Assembly: GCA_026129135.1 (NCBI GenBank)
Contig: JAHCIQ010000001.1
Coordinates: 806,001-870,000 of the forward strand
Reading direction: 5' to 3'
From: Cyanobacteria bacterium TGS_CYA1
Lineage (GTDB): Bacteria; Cyanobacteriota; Vampirovibrionia; Obscuribacterales; Obscuribacteraceae
DNA: 64,000 bases
Part shown: positions 26,358-35,906 of the stretch, in pieces
Position numbering within the stretch: position 1 is the first letter of the stretch
How the letters are laid out: each line of letters opens with the position of its first letter
Translations under genes and position numbers: made by a program
Notes under the pieces: generated by a model
Database searches by the model: none
The model's input: the letters and a program-made list of their open reading frames with translations, nothing else
What the model was told of the DNA's origin: nothing

Positions 26358-27428
26358 ATGACAGCTCAAAAAGATCTAGCCTCGCCCCCAGAACAATATG
26401 AATCAATGCCCGATCCGCAAAAGCTACTGCTTGAATGCGAAGAGGCTCCTAAAATAACTGACAGGCTCAATATTTTTCCTTTTGATTGGCGTGTCGAGAC
26501 CCCACGATTGATGGAAGTTTACGAAAGCTCTCGCGATCCTGGCTGGTCGCCAAGCCAACTCCCCTGGGATACGCTCGATATGGAAGGCATGACACTGGAC
26601 CAGCGCTACGCCATCTCTTACTGGTTCTCCCTGCTTTCTGTTTTTGATGCTTCTGGACCTGCTGTTTTTGCCCGCGCCATGATTCACGCTTATGAAACAC
26701 ACGAAGAAGATGCGATTCGCAAATGCTTTTTGTCTGTGACTCGCGATGAAATGAATCACGAAGAAGTTTGTGGTCGAGTTATAACCAAATTGACTCCTAA
26801 TGGTCCGCTTGGATATGAGCCCGAGACCGAGCTTGGTCGCCTTGCTCGCAACAATATCGAATGGCTTTATCATAATGGTGCGCGTTACTGGCGCGGATAC
26901 AAAGTTGCTGTAGAGCACTACCCCATGCCGATTTTGTTCAGTTCATTCTTATTTGGCGAAGTGGCATCATCCACACTTTTCCACAGTATGTACGAGCGTA
27001 CAAAGATTCCAGTGCTGAAAGAAGCCTTCCGCAATATTGGTCGTGACGAAGGCAGACACTTGAGTTTCTGTCTGGCACTGTTGAAAGAAGTATTGCCCAA
27101 ATTGACTGAAGAAGAAAAAGAGACCGTGACCAAACAATTCAGAGCTGGATTTATTTTCCTTTCTGGAATCTTGTTCGAGCCACCTTCTGAGTTCTGGCAA
27201 TTGCCTCCTACATTCTTGCCTGCCCAGAGAATGATCGAAGAAGTCGCTCGTTCGGCTGGTCTTGGTATCATGGACCTGGAAGAGCGCAAAGCCAACTGGC
27301 GTACAGCCGTCGTGCGTTTGAAAACTATCGTCGAGCCTCATGGTGTCAAATTCCCGGCATTGCCGGAAATTGACGTCGATGGCGAAGACGTAGATTTCGA
27401 TTGCGATAAAATTGTCCCTATCTTTTAG
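26358..27428 (+). CDS. Ferritin-like diiron protein (putative oxygenase, AurF-like)
   Basis: A 356-residue helical protein. Two ExxH iron motifs are visible, E131-MN-H134 (in 'TRDEMNHEEVCGR') and E231-GR-H234 (in 'GRDEGRHLSF'), with additional carboxylate candidates at H115-EE and E201 ('FLFGEVASS'). This spacing is that of ferritin-like diiron enzymes such as the N-oxygenase AurF, acyl-ACP desaturases and related hydroxylases. The substrate is unknown. The gene sits behind a TetR operator and 15 bases before the TetR gene, suggesting induction by a small molecule or fatty acyl compound. Confidence 0.7.
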   Translation: MTAQKDLASPPEQYESMPDPQKLLLECEEAPKITDRLNIFPFDWRVETPRLMEVYESSRDPGWSPSQLPWDTLDMEGMTLDQRYAISYWFSLLSVFDASGPAVFARAMIHAYETHEEDAIRKCFLSVTRDEMNHEEVCGRVITKLTPNGPLGYEPETELGRLARNNIEWLYHNGARYWRGYKVAVEHYPMPILFSSFLFGEVASSTLFHSMYERTKIPVLKEAFRNIGRDEGRHLSFCLALLKEVLPKLTEEEKETVTKQFRAGFIFLSGILFEPPSEFWQLPPTFLPAQRMIEEVARSAGLGIMDLEERKANWRTAVVRLKTIVEPHGVKFPALPEIDVDGEDVDFDCDKIVPIF

Positions 27429-27443
27429 AGGCTCGCACCAAAT

Positions 27444-28031
27444 ATGGTGAGACCAAGAGCGGACAATTACGAAGAACGCCGACAAGAAATTCTCGACGGC
27501 GCAGCTTCCATGTTTGCCGAACGCGGATTCGATGGCACTTCAATTGCCATTATCGCTCAAAAGTGCGGCGTGTCTAAAGCATTGCTCTATCATTATTATG
27601 ATTCGAAAGAAGCATTGTTATTCGACATGCTGCACTCGCACTGCAAACTTCTTGTGCAAACTGCCGAGCGAGCAATTGAATCTGAAACTAAACCAAAAGA
27701 ACAGCTGAACAGGTTCGTCAAAGAATTGATGAATCTGTATATGGATTCCAGAGACAAACACATCGTACTTCTCAACAACCTGCACTGTCTGCCAGATGAG
27801 CAACAAGGCGAAATTAAAAAACTCGAGCGCCGCGTTATTGAGATTGTCAAAGACCTGTTATCGCAATTGAAACCAGAATTAAGCGAACCGATAAAATCGT
27901 CTCTGGCTATGTATTTGATGGGGGCGATCAATTGGACATACACATGGTTCAAGCCACAAGGTAGTGTAAGCCCGGACGAATTTGCCGAACTCGCCACCAC
28001 CGTCTTTTTGCGTGGAATCCAAAGTACATAG
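27444..28031 (+). CDS. TetR-family transcriptional regulator
   Basis: A 195-residue repressor with the N-terminal helix-turn-helix 'RRQEILDGAASMFAERGFDGTSIAIIAQKCGVSKALLYHYYDSKEALL', and a helical ligand domain after residue 60. Co-transcribed with the diiron gene and likely to bind the inverted repeat at 26301-26328. The ligand is unknown. Confidence 0.93.
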   Translation: MVRPRADNYEERRQEILDGAASMFAERGFDGTSIAIIAQKCGVSKALLYHYYDSKEALLFDMLHSHCKLLVQTAERAIESETKPKEQLNRFVKELMNLYMDSRDKHIVLLNNLHCLPDEQQGEIKKLERRVIEIVKDLLSQLKPELSEPIKSSLAMYLMGAINWTYTWFKPQGSVSPDEFAELATTVFLRGIQST

Positions 28032-28118
28032 GCAACAAGGACTATTTACCGATCACAAATTTCCAACACTTTCCTGCTACTCTTTGTCACAGTAGAAATT
28101 GAGTAGGGAGTTTCAAAG

Positions 28119-29609
28119 GTGCTCAACGTTAGCAGAAGGATTGTGGCCGCTCTGCTTTGCTCTACAACCATTGCTTCCAACCAAATTGCGATCGCTTCAC
28201 CCACGGTGCCTGTTGCCAAGCAAAACCCCCCTCAACTCCTCTTGGCACAGGCGGGCGATCGTGATTACTGTATAAATCAAGTTGAAAACAATACACGTCA
28301 AATCTTGCTCAAACTCATAGAGCTTGAAAAATTCAACTTGAATTATCATGCTAACGTGGCTAAACAAGGGCGTTGGAAAGGATGGCGCTACTTCATCACC
28401 CAAGAAGGCAACAACTTGATCTCATTGGGTGGTTGCACTACAGGAATGGTGGAACGTGTTTCTAAATTCAACTCAAATCGAAGGTTACATCGCAATACTC
28501 TCGAGACGGGAAACGCGCTCGCAATGGCAGGGCAACTGACCGGAGCGGGCGGTTCTTCTGTTGAATTTTTGATCAATGGATATCATGAAATCGAAGCGCG
28601 TAGAAAAGGTTATGGTCCAAAAGCAGCTAAAGAAAAGGTGTTAGCTATTCGCAACGATATCGATACGCTTTTACTAGAACGCCAAAAATTGATGAACAAT
28701 TTGCAGAGCGTATGCACTGACACAAAATATATTGCACTGGCGCGAGCCGAAGAGCCTGTTTTGATAGATATCAGAGATATTTCTCTCGATGAGTTCAAAC
28801 AGTTCCATTTACATTTAAGACGCGCATTGGCATTTCAACAGTCACTCTATCTTGGCGATGTTGCTCGAAATGTTGTGGGTGCTTTCGGCAACAGGCAAGG
28901 TTGGCGTGCCAACAAGACTGGCAATAGAACATCGAATACATGCGCAGGTATTTTGTTTGAAATTTCGGGCGTTATTACCATGCTGAACCCGTTAGTAAGT
29001 CGGGGAGTTGGTAAACTTGCTGAAAAATATGAAGCCAGACGAATCAGACCTTGTATGGATGGCGTCAATCCAGCTGATGTAGAGAAGCTTGCAGCCGATC
29101 TAGAAAGAGTAAGATTAATAGCGAATTCCCCCGAACTTGAACGCGCCGACTTACCTCTCATACGCTCAGCGATGTATTCGCAGCACGAAGTTGGAGTACG
29201 AAAACAGATTCACATCGAAGAAGCTCAAGAGAGAGCTGGAGTCTTAACCGCTGCTGAGAATGTTTTTTCAGGTACTTTGATAGGTAGTACCAAAATCGCT
29301 TCTGGTGTTCTTTTCCATATTGCCGGCCTCAAATACTACAACAACAATAGAGAGACTAATATTTTCCTTGGCGTTGCAGGAATCGTAGGTGCTGTGGGAC
29401 TAACTTATGGAACGGCAGAAACGGCGCGTATTCAGATAAAGAGAGAATTACAGTATCAACGCGCTAAGAAAAAACACGAGTTGCCTGGACAAATCATGAA
29501 AGATCGTATGGCAAAATTGGAAGAGATGGAAAAATCTTTGCAGGCACCAACTCCGATATCATTCGTGCCTCACGCGGCGCAAGACGCTGAGCCTGATATG
29601 CGCATGTAG
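28119..29609 (+). CDS. Secreted helical protein of unknown function
   Basis: A 496-residue protein from a GTG start with TAGGGAG about nine bases upstream. Signal peptide: MLNVSRRIVAALLCSTTIA...AIA. The mature part is largely helical, with charged coiled-coil-like stretches (about 150-205, 'KEKVLAIRNDIDTLLLERQKLMNNL') and two weakly hydrophobic segments (about 385-430) that could be membrane-associated. Cysteines at 51, 104 and 196 may pair. No family recognised. Confidence 0.6.
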   Translation: MLNVSRRIVAALLCSTTIASNQIAIASPTVPVAKQNPPQLLLAQAGDRDYCINQVENNTRQILLKLIELEKFNLNYHANVAKQGRWKGWRYFITQEGNNLISLGGCTTGMVERVSKFNSNRRLHRNTLETGNALAMAGQLTGAGGSSVEFLINGYHEIEARRKGYGPKAAKEKVLAIRNDIDTLLLERQKLMNNLQSVCTDTKYIALARAEEPVLIDIRDISLDEFKQFHLHLRRALAFQQSLYLGDVARNVVGAFGNRQGWRANKTGNRTSNTCAGILFEISGVITMLNPLVSRGVGKLAEKYEARRIRPCMDGVNPADVEKLAADLERVRLIANSPELERADLPLIRSAMYSQHEVGVRKQIHIEEAQERAGVLTAAENVFSGTLIGSTKIASGVLFHIAGLKYYNNNRETNIFLGVAGIVGAVGLTYGTAETARIQIKRELQYQRAKKKHELPGQIMKDRMAKLEEMEKSLQAPTPISFVPHAAQDAEPDMRM

Positions 29610-29683
29610 GTTTAACATCCGCTTTTGATAAGTTTGCTATCATCTGTTATCCCCAGAGGGGTATACACGAATCGGAGTTGACG

Positions 29684-29902
29684 ATGGCAAAATTTATCCA
29701 TGTGCAGAAGGCGTTTTTCAATGAGCAACGTCAAATCGTTGATTCGGAATACACATCTATTTTGAATACTGACTTCATCGAGCTTATCGAGCCGTTCGAA
29801 CTCTCACGAAACGATCCAGGCAAATACTCGCGCATGCTCTATAAAGGCGAAGGCATGATAATCAAAGGATCTGTGAATTCAATCATGGAGAAAGTGCACT
29901 AA
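29684..29902 (+). CDS. Small protein, possibly FlbD-like fold
   Basis: A 72-residue protein; ATG 29684 has GGAG seven bases upstream, so it is preferred over TTG 29678. The order 'FIHVQKAFF...', 'ILNTDFIELIEPFEL', 'SRMLYKGEGMIIKGSVNSIMEKV' recalls the small FlbD beta-sandwich ('LN..LIE.IE...', '..G....V..S...I...'). Similarity is weak and no flagellar genes are near, so this is only a fold hint. Confidence 0.5.
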   Translation: MAKFIHVQKAFFNEQRQIVDSEYTSILNTDFIELIEPFELSRNDPGKYSRMLYKGEGMIIKGSVNSIMEKVH

Positions 29903-29907
29903 ATCTG

Positions 29908-30804
29908 TCAGTGCTTCGGTTTTCGTTTGAGATATTGTTTGTAATCTGATGTTGAACTTCCATGAATATCTTCTGGAAGGGACCATCTATCAAAGCTGTG
30001 AGTATTGTAATTCAGCTCAGTAATGTAGTCTGCGCGGGGATATGAGAACCAGAAATGATTTTGATAACCATGGCGACTAGAAGTTTTGACTTTAACTAAG
30101 TCTAGAGGCATTTCTTCAATAATCGATTTGACTTTCTGGCTGATTTCATTATCTGGTGAAAAACGTACAACCTTGAATTCACCTGTTTCTTCTTTCAGGA
30201 AACTGATCTTTAAGGGCTTAACTTTTTCAATAGACAATTTTTTCTCTTTCAAATATTCCTGGAGCTTTTTTCGAACGAAAAAATTTATCTTGTAAAGGTT
30301 GATTGCTTGTGAGTATCTCTCGTCATTCCAGTGGCTAAAAGATTTTGTTTTTCTTGTTTTGCTAACAAGCATCTCGTTGTTTGGCGGATAATGAAAACGC
30401 ACATCAATTTCCTTTTCGGAAGAAAAATAGAAATCCGGAAGCATCAAAATTTCATTTCCTTCAAGGGAAGTTAGAACTTCAGACAACAATTCCCTCGCAA
30501 TACCGTTGAGTCCTAGCCAAAAGACATGAGTAATTTTGAAATCTCTATTTACGCAAAACACAATTTCAAATTCGCCAAGCTCTGACTTGACTTTAGGATA
30601 TGTTGTTAAAAGCAATTCGAATTTTTCTTTTACGACATTTCCGATTTGCTCTCGACTTTGTTGTTCGAGCTTTAAGCACTCGCTATAGTCTTTATTTGTC
30701 TCATTATTTTCAAAAGGACTGGCAAACAAAGGATTGAAAGAGCAAAAAAGGACACCTACTGCTCCTAAAATCCTACAAGCAGATTTTTGATTTAAATTCT
30801 GCAC
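29908..30804 (-). CDS. Secreted protein with TonB-C-like domains
   Basis: A start at GTG 30804 has AAGGAG eight bases upstream and yields a signal peptide (MQNLNQKSACRILGAVGVLF...LFA), so I prefer it to the longer frame reaching 30954 that overlaps the next gene. The 298-residue product contains two alpha/beta segments of TonB-C type: 'FEIVFCVNRDFKITHVFWLGLNG' and 'LKISFLKEETGEFKVVRFSPDNE', each followed by a helix and a strand. Lys-rich helix between them. Probably periplasmic; role unknown. Follows the membrane protein gene by 14 bases. Confidence 0.6.
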   Translation of the reverse strand: MQNLNQKSACRILGAVGVLFCSFNPLFASPFENNETNKDYSECLKLEQQSREQIGNVVKEKFELLLTTYPKVKSELGEFEIVFCVNRDFKITHVFWLGLNGIARELLSEVLTSLEGNEILMLPDFYFSSEKEIDVRFHYPPNNEMLVSKTRKTKSFSHWNDERYSQAINLYKINFFVRKKLQEYLKEKKLSIEKVKPLKISFLKEETGEFKVVRFSPDNEISQKVKSIIEEMPLDLVKVKTSSRHGYQNHFWFSYPRADYITELNYNTHSFDRWSLPEDIHGSSTSDYKQYLKRKPKH

Positions 30805-30818
30805 TATAAAACTCCTTG

Positions 30819-31313
30819 CTAAAAAGCGTGGAATTTGTTCAATGTTTTTTGCTGTGACCACAAAACGCCGGTCGATAATAAGAGATAGAAAATTATCGAT
30901 GCACAAAGCAAAATCACATGATGAGTGGGTTCGTTGTGGGTAGCACCCTGCCAAAAATTCAATGCAATCATGAAATTTGCAACAGTCAAAATAGTGGTGG
31001 CAGCAAGCGGTGAAAGGTCAGAATCAATGTGTTTTGATTGAGCAGCATTTGCAATCGTTTTGAAAAGAACAAAAACAAAAGACGGATTTACGACTGGAAT
31101 TAGCAGTCCGATTAGACAAAGCTCAGGAAGCACTTTCAATCTGCCCTGCTGATGAAGGTTCTTAGCTGTTTTATAGAGCCAGTAAATTTGGTAAAGGCCA
31201 AAAGAAGCGAGGTTTGACACTGCAATGCGGCTAAGTGAAACTTGCTCAACTCCACTTTCTTGAAGCGGTGTTGAAGGCGAAGAGTCTAACTGGGTGGTTA
31301 TTTGCGGAATCAA
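30819..31313 (-). CDS. Small membrane protein (DUF4234-like)
   Basis: A 164-residue protein from a TTG start (no nearby ATG or GTG). About four hydrophobic segments follow a polar N-terminus. 'AVSNLASFGLYQIYWLYKTAKNL' resembles the start of DUF4234-type membrane proteins. It is the first gene of a two-gene minus-strand unit with the TonB-C-like protein. No function known. Confidence 0.55.
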   Translation of the reverse strand: MIPQITTQLDSSPSTPLQESGVEQVSLSRIAVSNLASFGLYQIYWLYKTAKNLHQQGRLKVLPELCLIGLLIPVVNPSFVFVLFKTIANAAQSKHIDSDLSPLAATTILTVANFMIALNFWQGATHNEPTHHVILLCASIIFYLLLSTGVLWSQQKTLNKFHAF

Positions 31314-31427
31314 AGTTTTCTCTAATTTGGAATTGCACTCGGGTTATCAATAGGCGATCTATAATAGTACGCCTCGGGCTCAGATATTTGTGCCCGTGCT
31401 TAAAATTCTCTTAGAGAGTGCTCGTTT

Positions 31428-32954
31428 GTGACTGTAAGCGTCGAAGAAAACTTGAGAGTAACAGAGGTAGAAGCCAGAGCCACTGCATTGCCCAGAGAAA
31501 GTAATGTCTGGAAAGAATGGGTGCCTGTTTTGCTCGTTGTTGGATTGGGACTTTGTCTGCGTTTGCATAAAATTGGCGAGCACGGCTTTTTTATTGACGA
31601 AGTTTATACAGCTCTTGTGGTAAATGGCAAAGCCGATCCTGAGCTGGTAGCGTTCGATTCCATTCGTCCCCTTTATTTTGAATTGATGAAATTCTGGAAT
31701 TTGTTTGGTCAAAACGAAGTGTGGATGCGTCTTTTCTCCACTGTGTTTGGAGCCTTAAATATAGCTCTTGTTTATCAGCTGGGCAAAAAATTGGCAAACA
31801 AAAAAGTTGGATTGATTGCTGCAGTCATTCTGGCTCTATCGCCGATGGAAATTCACTATAGTCAACAAGCTCGCATGTACACGCTTGGTTCGTTCTTCGC
31901 ACTCCTTGGCTCCATTCATTTAACCGATGTCCTCAGCACAGGCAGAAAATTTTCGCTTGTTGCATGGGCTGCTGCTCGCACGTTGATGATCTGGACGTTG
32001 CCACTAACGGCGGTGCTTATTGTATTTGACCTGCTGATAGCTGCGTTTAACAAAGAGCGTAAGAAATTTTTGGTTCACATGTCGGGATGGCTGGTAGCAG
32101 TCGCTCTTATGTGGGCGCCAGTTCTCAATCGCATGTGGCAGTTGAATCAGAACTCGCCATACGACGAATGGCGAGGCAATTTGCCCTTGCCACTATCGAG
32201 TGATTTTATGACTATGATCATAAATTTCACATGCAGCGCTATTCCGCTTCAGGAATGGAAAGGACCGCCAGTCCAGGATATTTTTTCATTGACCTGTTGT
32301 CTTGTACTTGCGGTCTTACTTGGTCTTGGTGTTATAGCGAGCAAAAATAAATCAGCCGTCTTGTGGGGCGTCGCTCCATTGTTTGCATTATTTGCTGTTT
32401 CGTTCTTTGCCAAGCCGCTTTTGATAACGCGGTATTGCATGTTTACCGCGCCATTTATTTTTATCGTGGTAGCAACTGGAGTGGCTCAACTATGGAAGAC
32501 AAGCAAAGTCTCAGCAGTAATTCTGCCTGTATTATTTGCGTTAGCAATAGGGACGAATCTCAACTATTTTTATAACCATCAAGTGCACGAAGACTGGCGT
32601 GCGGCGTCAAAGTATTTAATGACAGTTGAAAAGCCAGGTGACGAAATTCTTGTTTGGAACTACCATTCGCAGTATTCATTTCCTTATTATTATTCTGGTC
32701 AGAATCATGTTTCTGATATCAGAATGGTGGTGAGAGATCGATTCGATCTTTCTAAAGGCTCTTTTGTCCAGTTTGAAAACATCAAGCCAAAACCAGGGCA
32801 ACGCCTGCTTTTGGTTTGCCGCATTCCTTCGAAGGGTTTTGAAGGTGTCTTTGACTACTATCAAAATTTTCTGGAAAACATCGACAAACAATTCAAGGTG
32901 TTGCACCGTGAACGCATCGGAATGATGGATGTTATCGAGGTCGAACTGATTTAG
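31428..32954 (+). CDS. Glycosyltransferase family 39-type membrane protein (PMT/ArnT-like)
   Basis: A 508-residue protein from a GTG start. About ten to eleven membrane helices begin at residue 30. The first periplasmic loop has 'GFFIDEVYTALV', where the Asp-Glu pair is the catalytic/ metal-binding motif of GT-C enzymes, and 'SPMEIHYSQQARMYTLG' follows. The C-terminal soluble part (about 385-508) is periplasmic. It transfers a sugar from a polyprenyl-phosphate donor to protein or lipid; donor and acceptor are unknown. Confidence 0.82.
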   Translation: MTVSVEENLRVTEVEARATALPRESNVWKEWVPVLLVVGLGLCLRLHKIGEHGFFIDEVYTALVVNGKADPELVAFDSIRPLYFELMKFWNLFGQNEVWMRLFSTVFGALNIALVYQLGKKLANKKVGLIAAVILALSPMEIHYSQQARMYTLGSFFALLGSIHLTDVLSTGRKFSLVAWAAARTLMIWTLPLTAVLIVFDLLIAAFNKERKKFLVHMSGWLVAVALMWAPVLNRMWQLNQNSPYDEWRGNLPLPLSSDFMTMIINFTCSAIPLQEWKGPPVQDIFSLTCCLVLAVLLGLGVIASKNKSAVLWGVAPLFALFAVSFFAKPLLITRYCMFTAPFIFIVVATGVAQLWKTSKVSAVILPVLFALAIGTNLNYFYNHQVHEDWRAASKYLMTVEKPGDEILVWNYHSQYSFPYYYSGQNHVSDIRMVVRDRFDLSKGSFVQFENIKPKPGQRLLLVCRIPSKGFEGVFDYYQNFLENIDKQFKVLHRERIGMMDVIEVELI

Positions 32955-32970
32955 TTCTGGTTAGAACTAA
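32951..32970. terminator. Hairpin between convergent genes, candidate bidirectional terminator
   Basis: TTAGTTCT-ggtt-AGAACTAA, a perfect 8-bp stem spanning both stop codons. No T-run follows immediately; a T6 tract comes about ten bases later on the plus strand. Moderate support. Confidence 0.4.
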
Positions 32971-35906
32971 TGTGTCTGCGGTTTTTTAGCTCCAGGTGTT
33001 TTGCTGCTCACTGTAGTGGCAGGCTTTTGAGCAGGTGCAGCGGATTTCACTCCACCTTTTGCAGCGTTTGCAGTGGTGGATTTAACAGCGGTGCCTTTTG
33101 CTCCTTTGACACCTTTAGCGCCATTGGCAATAGCCGCTTCTTCGGCAGCTTTCTTAATGAACTCTTCGAGGTCTGGTTTTGGGTCAGCAGGCTTTGCTGC
33201 AATATTCAAATCCTTACCTTCCCAGCGTGTTTGCATGGCAGGAGTCTGAATTTCGCCCCTGTCGCGCTGGACCTCTTCGGCAACGTTTTTGGAAACGAAG
33301 TCGAATAACTCGCCCAAGCTTGCTTTCTCTCCCTGCTTTTTAAGTCCTTCCATCAAATAGTGAGTAAATACGCCATTATCATAACGTTTTGATTCCCACG
33401 AAGTCTGACTTCGTCCGCTTGAGCAAATGATGAACTGTCCAGTTCCTTGAGCGAGTGAATCGACATCAGGACTGGCCGCCCTGAAAATGCCTTTAGCACC
33501 AGCTGCGACACCAGAGTGACAGGCATCCAGGACTACTACTACTCTCTTGCACTGAAGCCTCGTTTTAATGACGTTTTCGAATTCTTTCAAGTTAATGCCG
33601 GTACCATACAAGTTCTCTTTTTTAGAGTCGTATGCAACCAGATAGTTGACCGAGCCAGCATCAATTGTTGAAGGACTGCCGTGAGTAGAGAGATAGATTA
33701 TTACGAGGTCTTGCGGGCGGGCAACTCTAGGTAACCATGTTTGTCCGAGTTGTCCCATGATTTCTGCACGGGTGGCTTTTTCATTGGTCAAAAGATGTAC
33801 ATGGTCTGGAGTGAAATTTGCCTGGGTTCGCAGAAAATTCGCAAAGTCAGAAGCGTCTTTTGACGAATATTGCAGGTTGATAGATGAGTCTGCAAACTTA
33901 CTGATACCAATCACAAGTGCCCACTTATCGCCGATTGGTACGTTAGACATAGATGAGTCTTGCTTGAGTAAATTGATTCCTGCTTTGACACTATTTACGG
34001 TGGCAGTAATTTCTTTGCTTCCGTCAACATAGTTCCAGAGTCGAGTGAATGCCTCATGTCCCATGGGCATCATGGCAATTTCTCTGTTTTCTTCTCCCAG
34101 GGATTTATGTCTTATATCTGCCGCCTTGCGTCTATAACCATCAGCTTCCGAACTTTTGCCAGCTTTGGAGTAAGCGTTTGCCATGCCCTCTAAAATGCAA
34201 GCAACAAATGGATGGTCTAAGCCAAGTCGTTTCTGATCTGTAGTGAGTGCTTTTTCGTAAAGCGGAATAGCTTTGTCGAATTCGTTTTGAGCAACATATG
34301 CGTTAGCAAGATTAGTCTCGATTTCGGCTACGAATGCCGTATGCAAAATAGAGCCTTTGGTATCTTTGGGACAGTTTAAAATAGCTACCGATAGCGCTCG
34401 TGCAAGTGGTTGATTCGCTTCTGAAGCTCGTTCTTCAAGGATAAAGTTCTTGCCAAGATTATTTAGCGATCCCGCCACTTTATTGCATGTTTTGCCGATT
34501 TTAATATCATAAATCTGAATTGCTTTATTGAAGTGTTGGTCAGAAGAGAGATATTGGACTTGGTGTTGTCTCAAAATACCCATGCTATCGTTTGACTCGC
34601 CAGCTTCTTTCGATTCTGGACCAAATACTTTGTTGCGCAGCTCAAATGCTCGCTTTAGAAACTTTTCGGCGCTAGGTTTGTTATCCATATCGAGATAGCA
34701 GAGTCCAAGACCATTCAGGCTTCGTGATAAGCGCGGATCTGTTTCGCCAAAGGTTTCAGCTAGATTGACTGCTTCTTGCAAAAGCGCTTGCGCTTCGGCA
34801 TAGTCACCTTGCTCGAATGCTCGCTCGCCGACGTTGCAGAAAGTTTCGCAAGGATCGTTGTTAGGAAGAGCTGCCACTTTCACTGAAGTGTTATTCTCGC
34901 CGGCTCGACTTACAGTTAGATTCACTGCGTCGAACATTTCTTGAAAATGCTGACTCAATGCTTCTTTTTGTTTTTGGCCAGGTTGGTAATTTCCATTTTT
35001 ATCCATTTGACCGCCATATTTTGCGATCATGGATGGATCTGCTTTGACCTTTTCAGTTAAAGCCTTGTAGAAATCGGTTTCGATTGACGATTCGTCTACA
35101 CGGTCGGCAGGGTTGCCTGATGTTATTCCAAGTATTTTCCAGATTGCAAGTTGCGTAATTTGATCAATTTTTGCTTGACGCGCTTGATCAAAAACTTTGC
35201 GCTCTGCGCGTTGTTGAATCCCAGCCAAATCGTTGCGAACTTGTTGTTCTATTGTCGAGCGCTGTGCGTCACCGCGCTGATCCTCAGGAAGCTGATTCAA
35301 TCCTTGATCTATAAGGCGCGCAATTTCATTTTGAACTTCTTGGTCAACTAATGCCTTCAAGACTGCATCTGATGTGTTGACTAAATTTCCGAAAGCACCA
35401 ACAGTAGCCAACTCTTTGCTGGCTGCGATGATAGTCGAGATTCTCATCCACATAGCAGGGTCTTGATAGTCGCCAACCTCGAAGTTGAGACCTTCTGTCA
35501 CTTGTGGAGGCGGGGGCACAGTTTTGACCGATGCGCATACAGTTTGAACTTGAACGATTGCAGTTTGCCCCGGTGCGACATTTACTATTTGATCCGTCGT
35601 CACCATCATGTTCTGCACAGATGGAGTGTTTGGTTTGAGCATTTCGTTTGCAGGAATTACCACCTGCATTGGATTTGGTGAAGTGTTTGTGAGTTGAAGC
35701 GAAAGCTGTGTGGTGTTGACGCCGTCACCATTTACTTTCATTTTTAAGCCATTTTTAAGTGCCTGACGAAAGGTGGAGAAGCCAGCCGCTGCTTCGACAG
35801 CGATTGCACTGTAAGGAAAAATGGTCTGGGTAATCAGTCCCGCGGATAAAACCAATCCGCCGAGCTTGCGTTGCAATCCTGTTTTTAAACTAAATCTTGA
35901 CATCAT
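32967..35906 (-). CDS. Secreted caspase-like protease (C14 family) with TPR repeats
   Basis: About 979 residues from ATG 35906. Order: signal peptide (about 1-37), a beta region (40-130), a long helical region (150-330), TPR repeats of kinesin-light-chain type (about 355-630), a caspase p20-like domain (about 660-900) and a disordered Lys/Ala-rich tail. The catalytic dyad is intact: H742 in 'IIYLSTHGSPS' and C796 in 'VVVLDACHSGVA'. 'WALVIGISKFADSSI...LQYSSKDASDFANFL' is the usual C14 start. This is an orthocaspase/metacaspase-like enzyme, probably cleaving after Arg or Lys, but exported rather than cytosolic. Its substrate and activation are unknown. Confidence 0.85.
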   Translation of the reverse strand: MMSRFSLKTGLQRKLGGLVLSAGLITQTIFPYSAIAVEAAAGFSTFRQALKNGLKMKVNGDGVNTTQLSLQLTNTSPNPMQVVIPANEMLKPNTPSVQNMMVTTDQIVNVAPGQTAIVQVQTVCASVKTVPPPPQVTEGLNFEVGDYQDPAMWMRISTIIAASKELATVGAFGNLVNTSDAVLKALVDQEVQNEIARLIDQGLNQLPEDQRGDAQRSTIEQQVRNDLAGIQQRAERKVFDQARQAKIDQITQLAIWKILGITSGNPADRVDESSIETDFYKALTEKVKADPSMIAKYGGQMDKNGNYQPGQKQKEALSQHFQEMFDAVNLTVSRAGENNTSVKVAALPNNDPCETFCNVGERAFEQGDYAEAQALLQEAVNLAETFGETDPRLSRSLNGLGLCYLDMDNKPSAEKFLKRAFELRNKVFGPESKEAGESNDSMGILRQHQVQYLSSDQHFNKAIQIYDIKIGKTCNKVAGSLNNLGKNFILEERASEANQPLARALSVAILNCPKDTKGSILHTAFVAEIETNLANAYVAQNEFDKAIPLYEKALTTDQKRLGLDHPFVACILEGMANAYSKAGKSSEADGYRRKAADIRHKSLGEENREIAMMPMGHEAFTRLWNYVDGSKEITATVNSVKAGINLLKQDSSMSNVPIGDKWALVIGISKFADSSINLQYSSKDASDFANFLRTQANFTPDHVHLLTNEKATRAEIMGQLGQTWLPRVARPQDLVIIYLSTHGSPSTIDAGSVNYLVAYDSKKENLYGTGINLKEFENVIKTRLQCKRVVVVLDACHSGVAAGAKGIFRAASPDVDSLAQGTGQFIICSSGRSQTSWESKRYDNGVFTHYLMEGLKKQGEKASLGELFDFVSKNVAEEVQRDRGEIQTPAMQTRWEGKDLNIAAKPADPKPDLEEFIKKAAEEAAIANGAKGVKGAKGTAVKSTTANAAKGGVKSAAPAQKPATTVSSKTPGAKKPQTH

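Noticed and set aside
30805..30954. 50-codon N-terminal extension of the TonB-C-like gene
   Set aside because: It overlaps the neighbouring membrane-protein gene, and a GTG with AAGGAG gives a proper signal peptide downstream at 30804.
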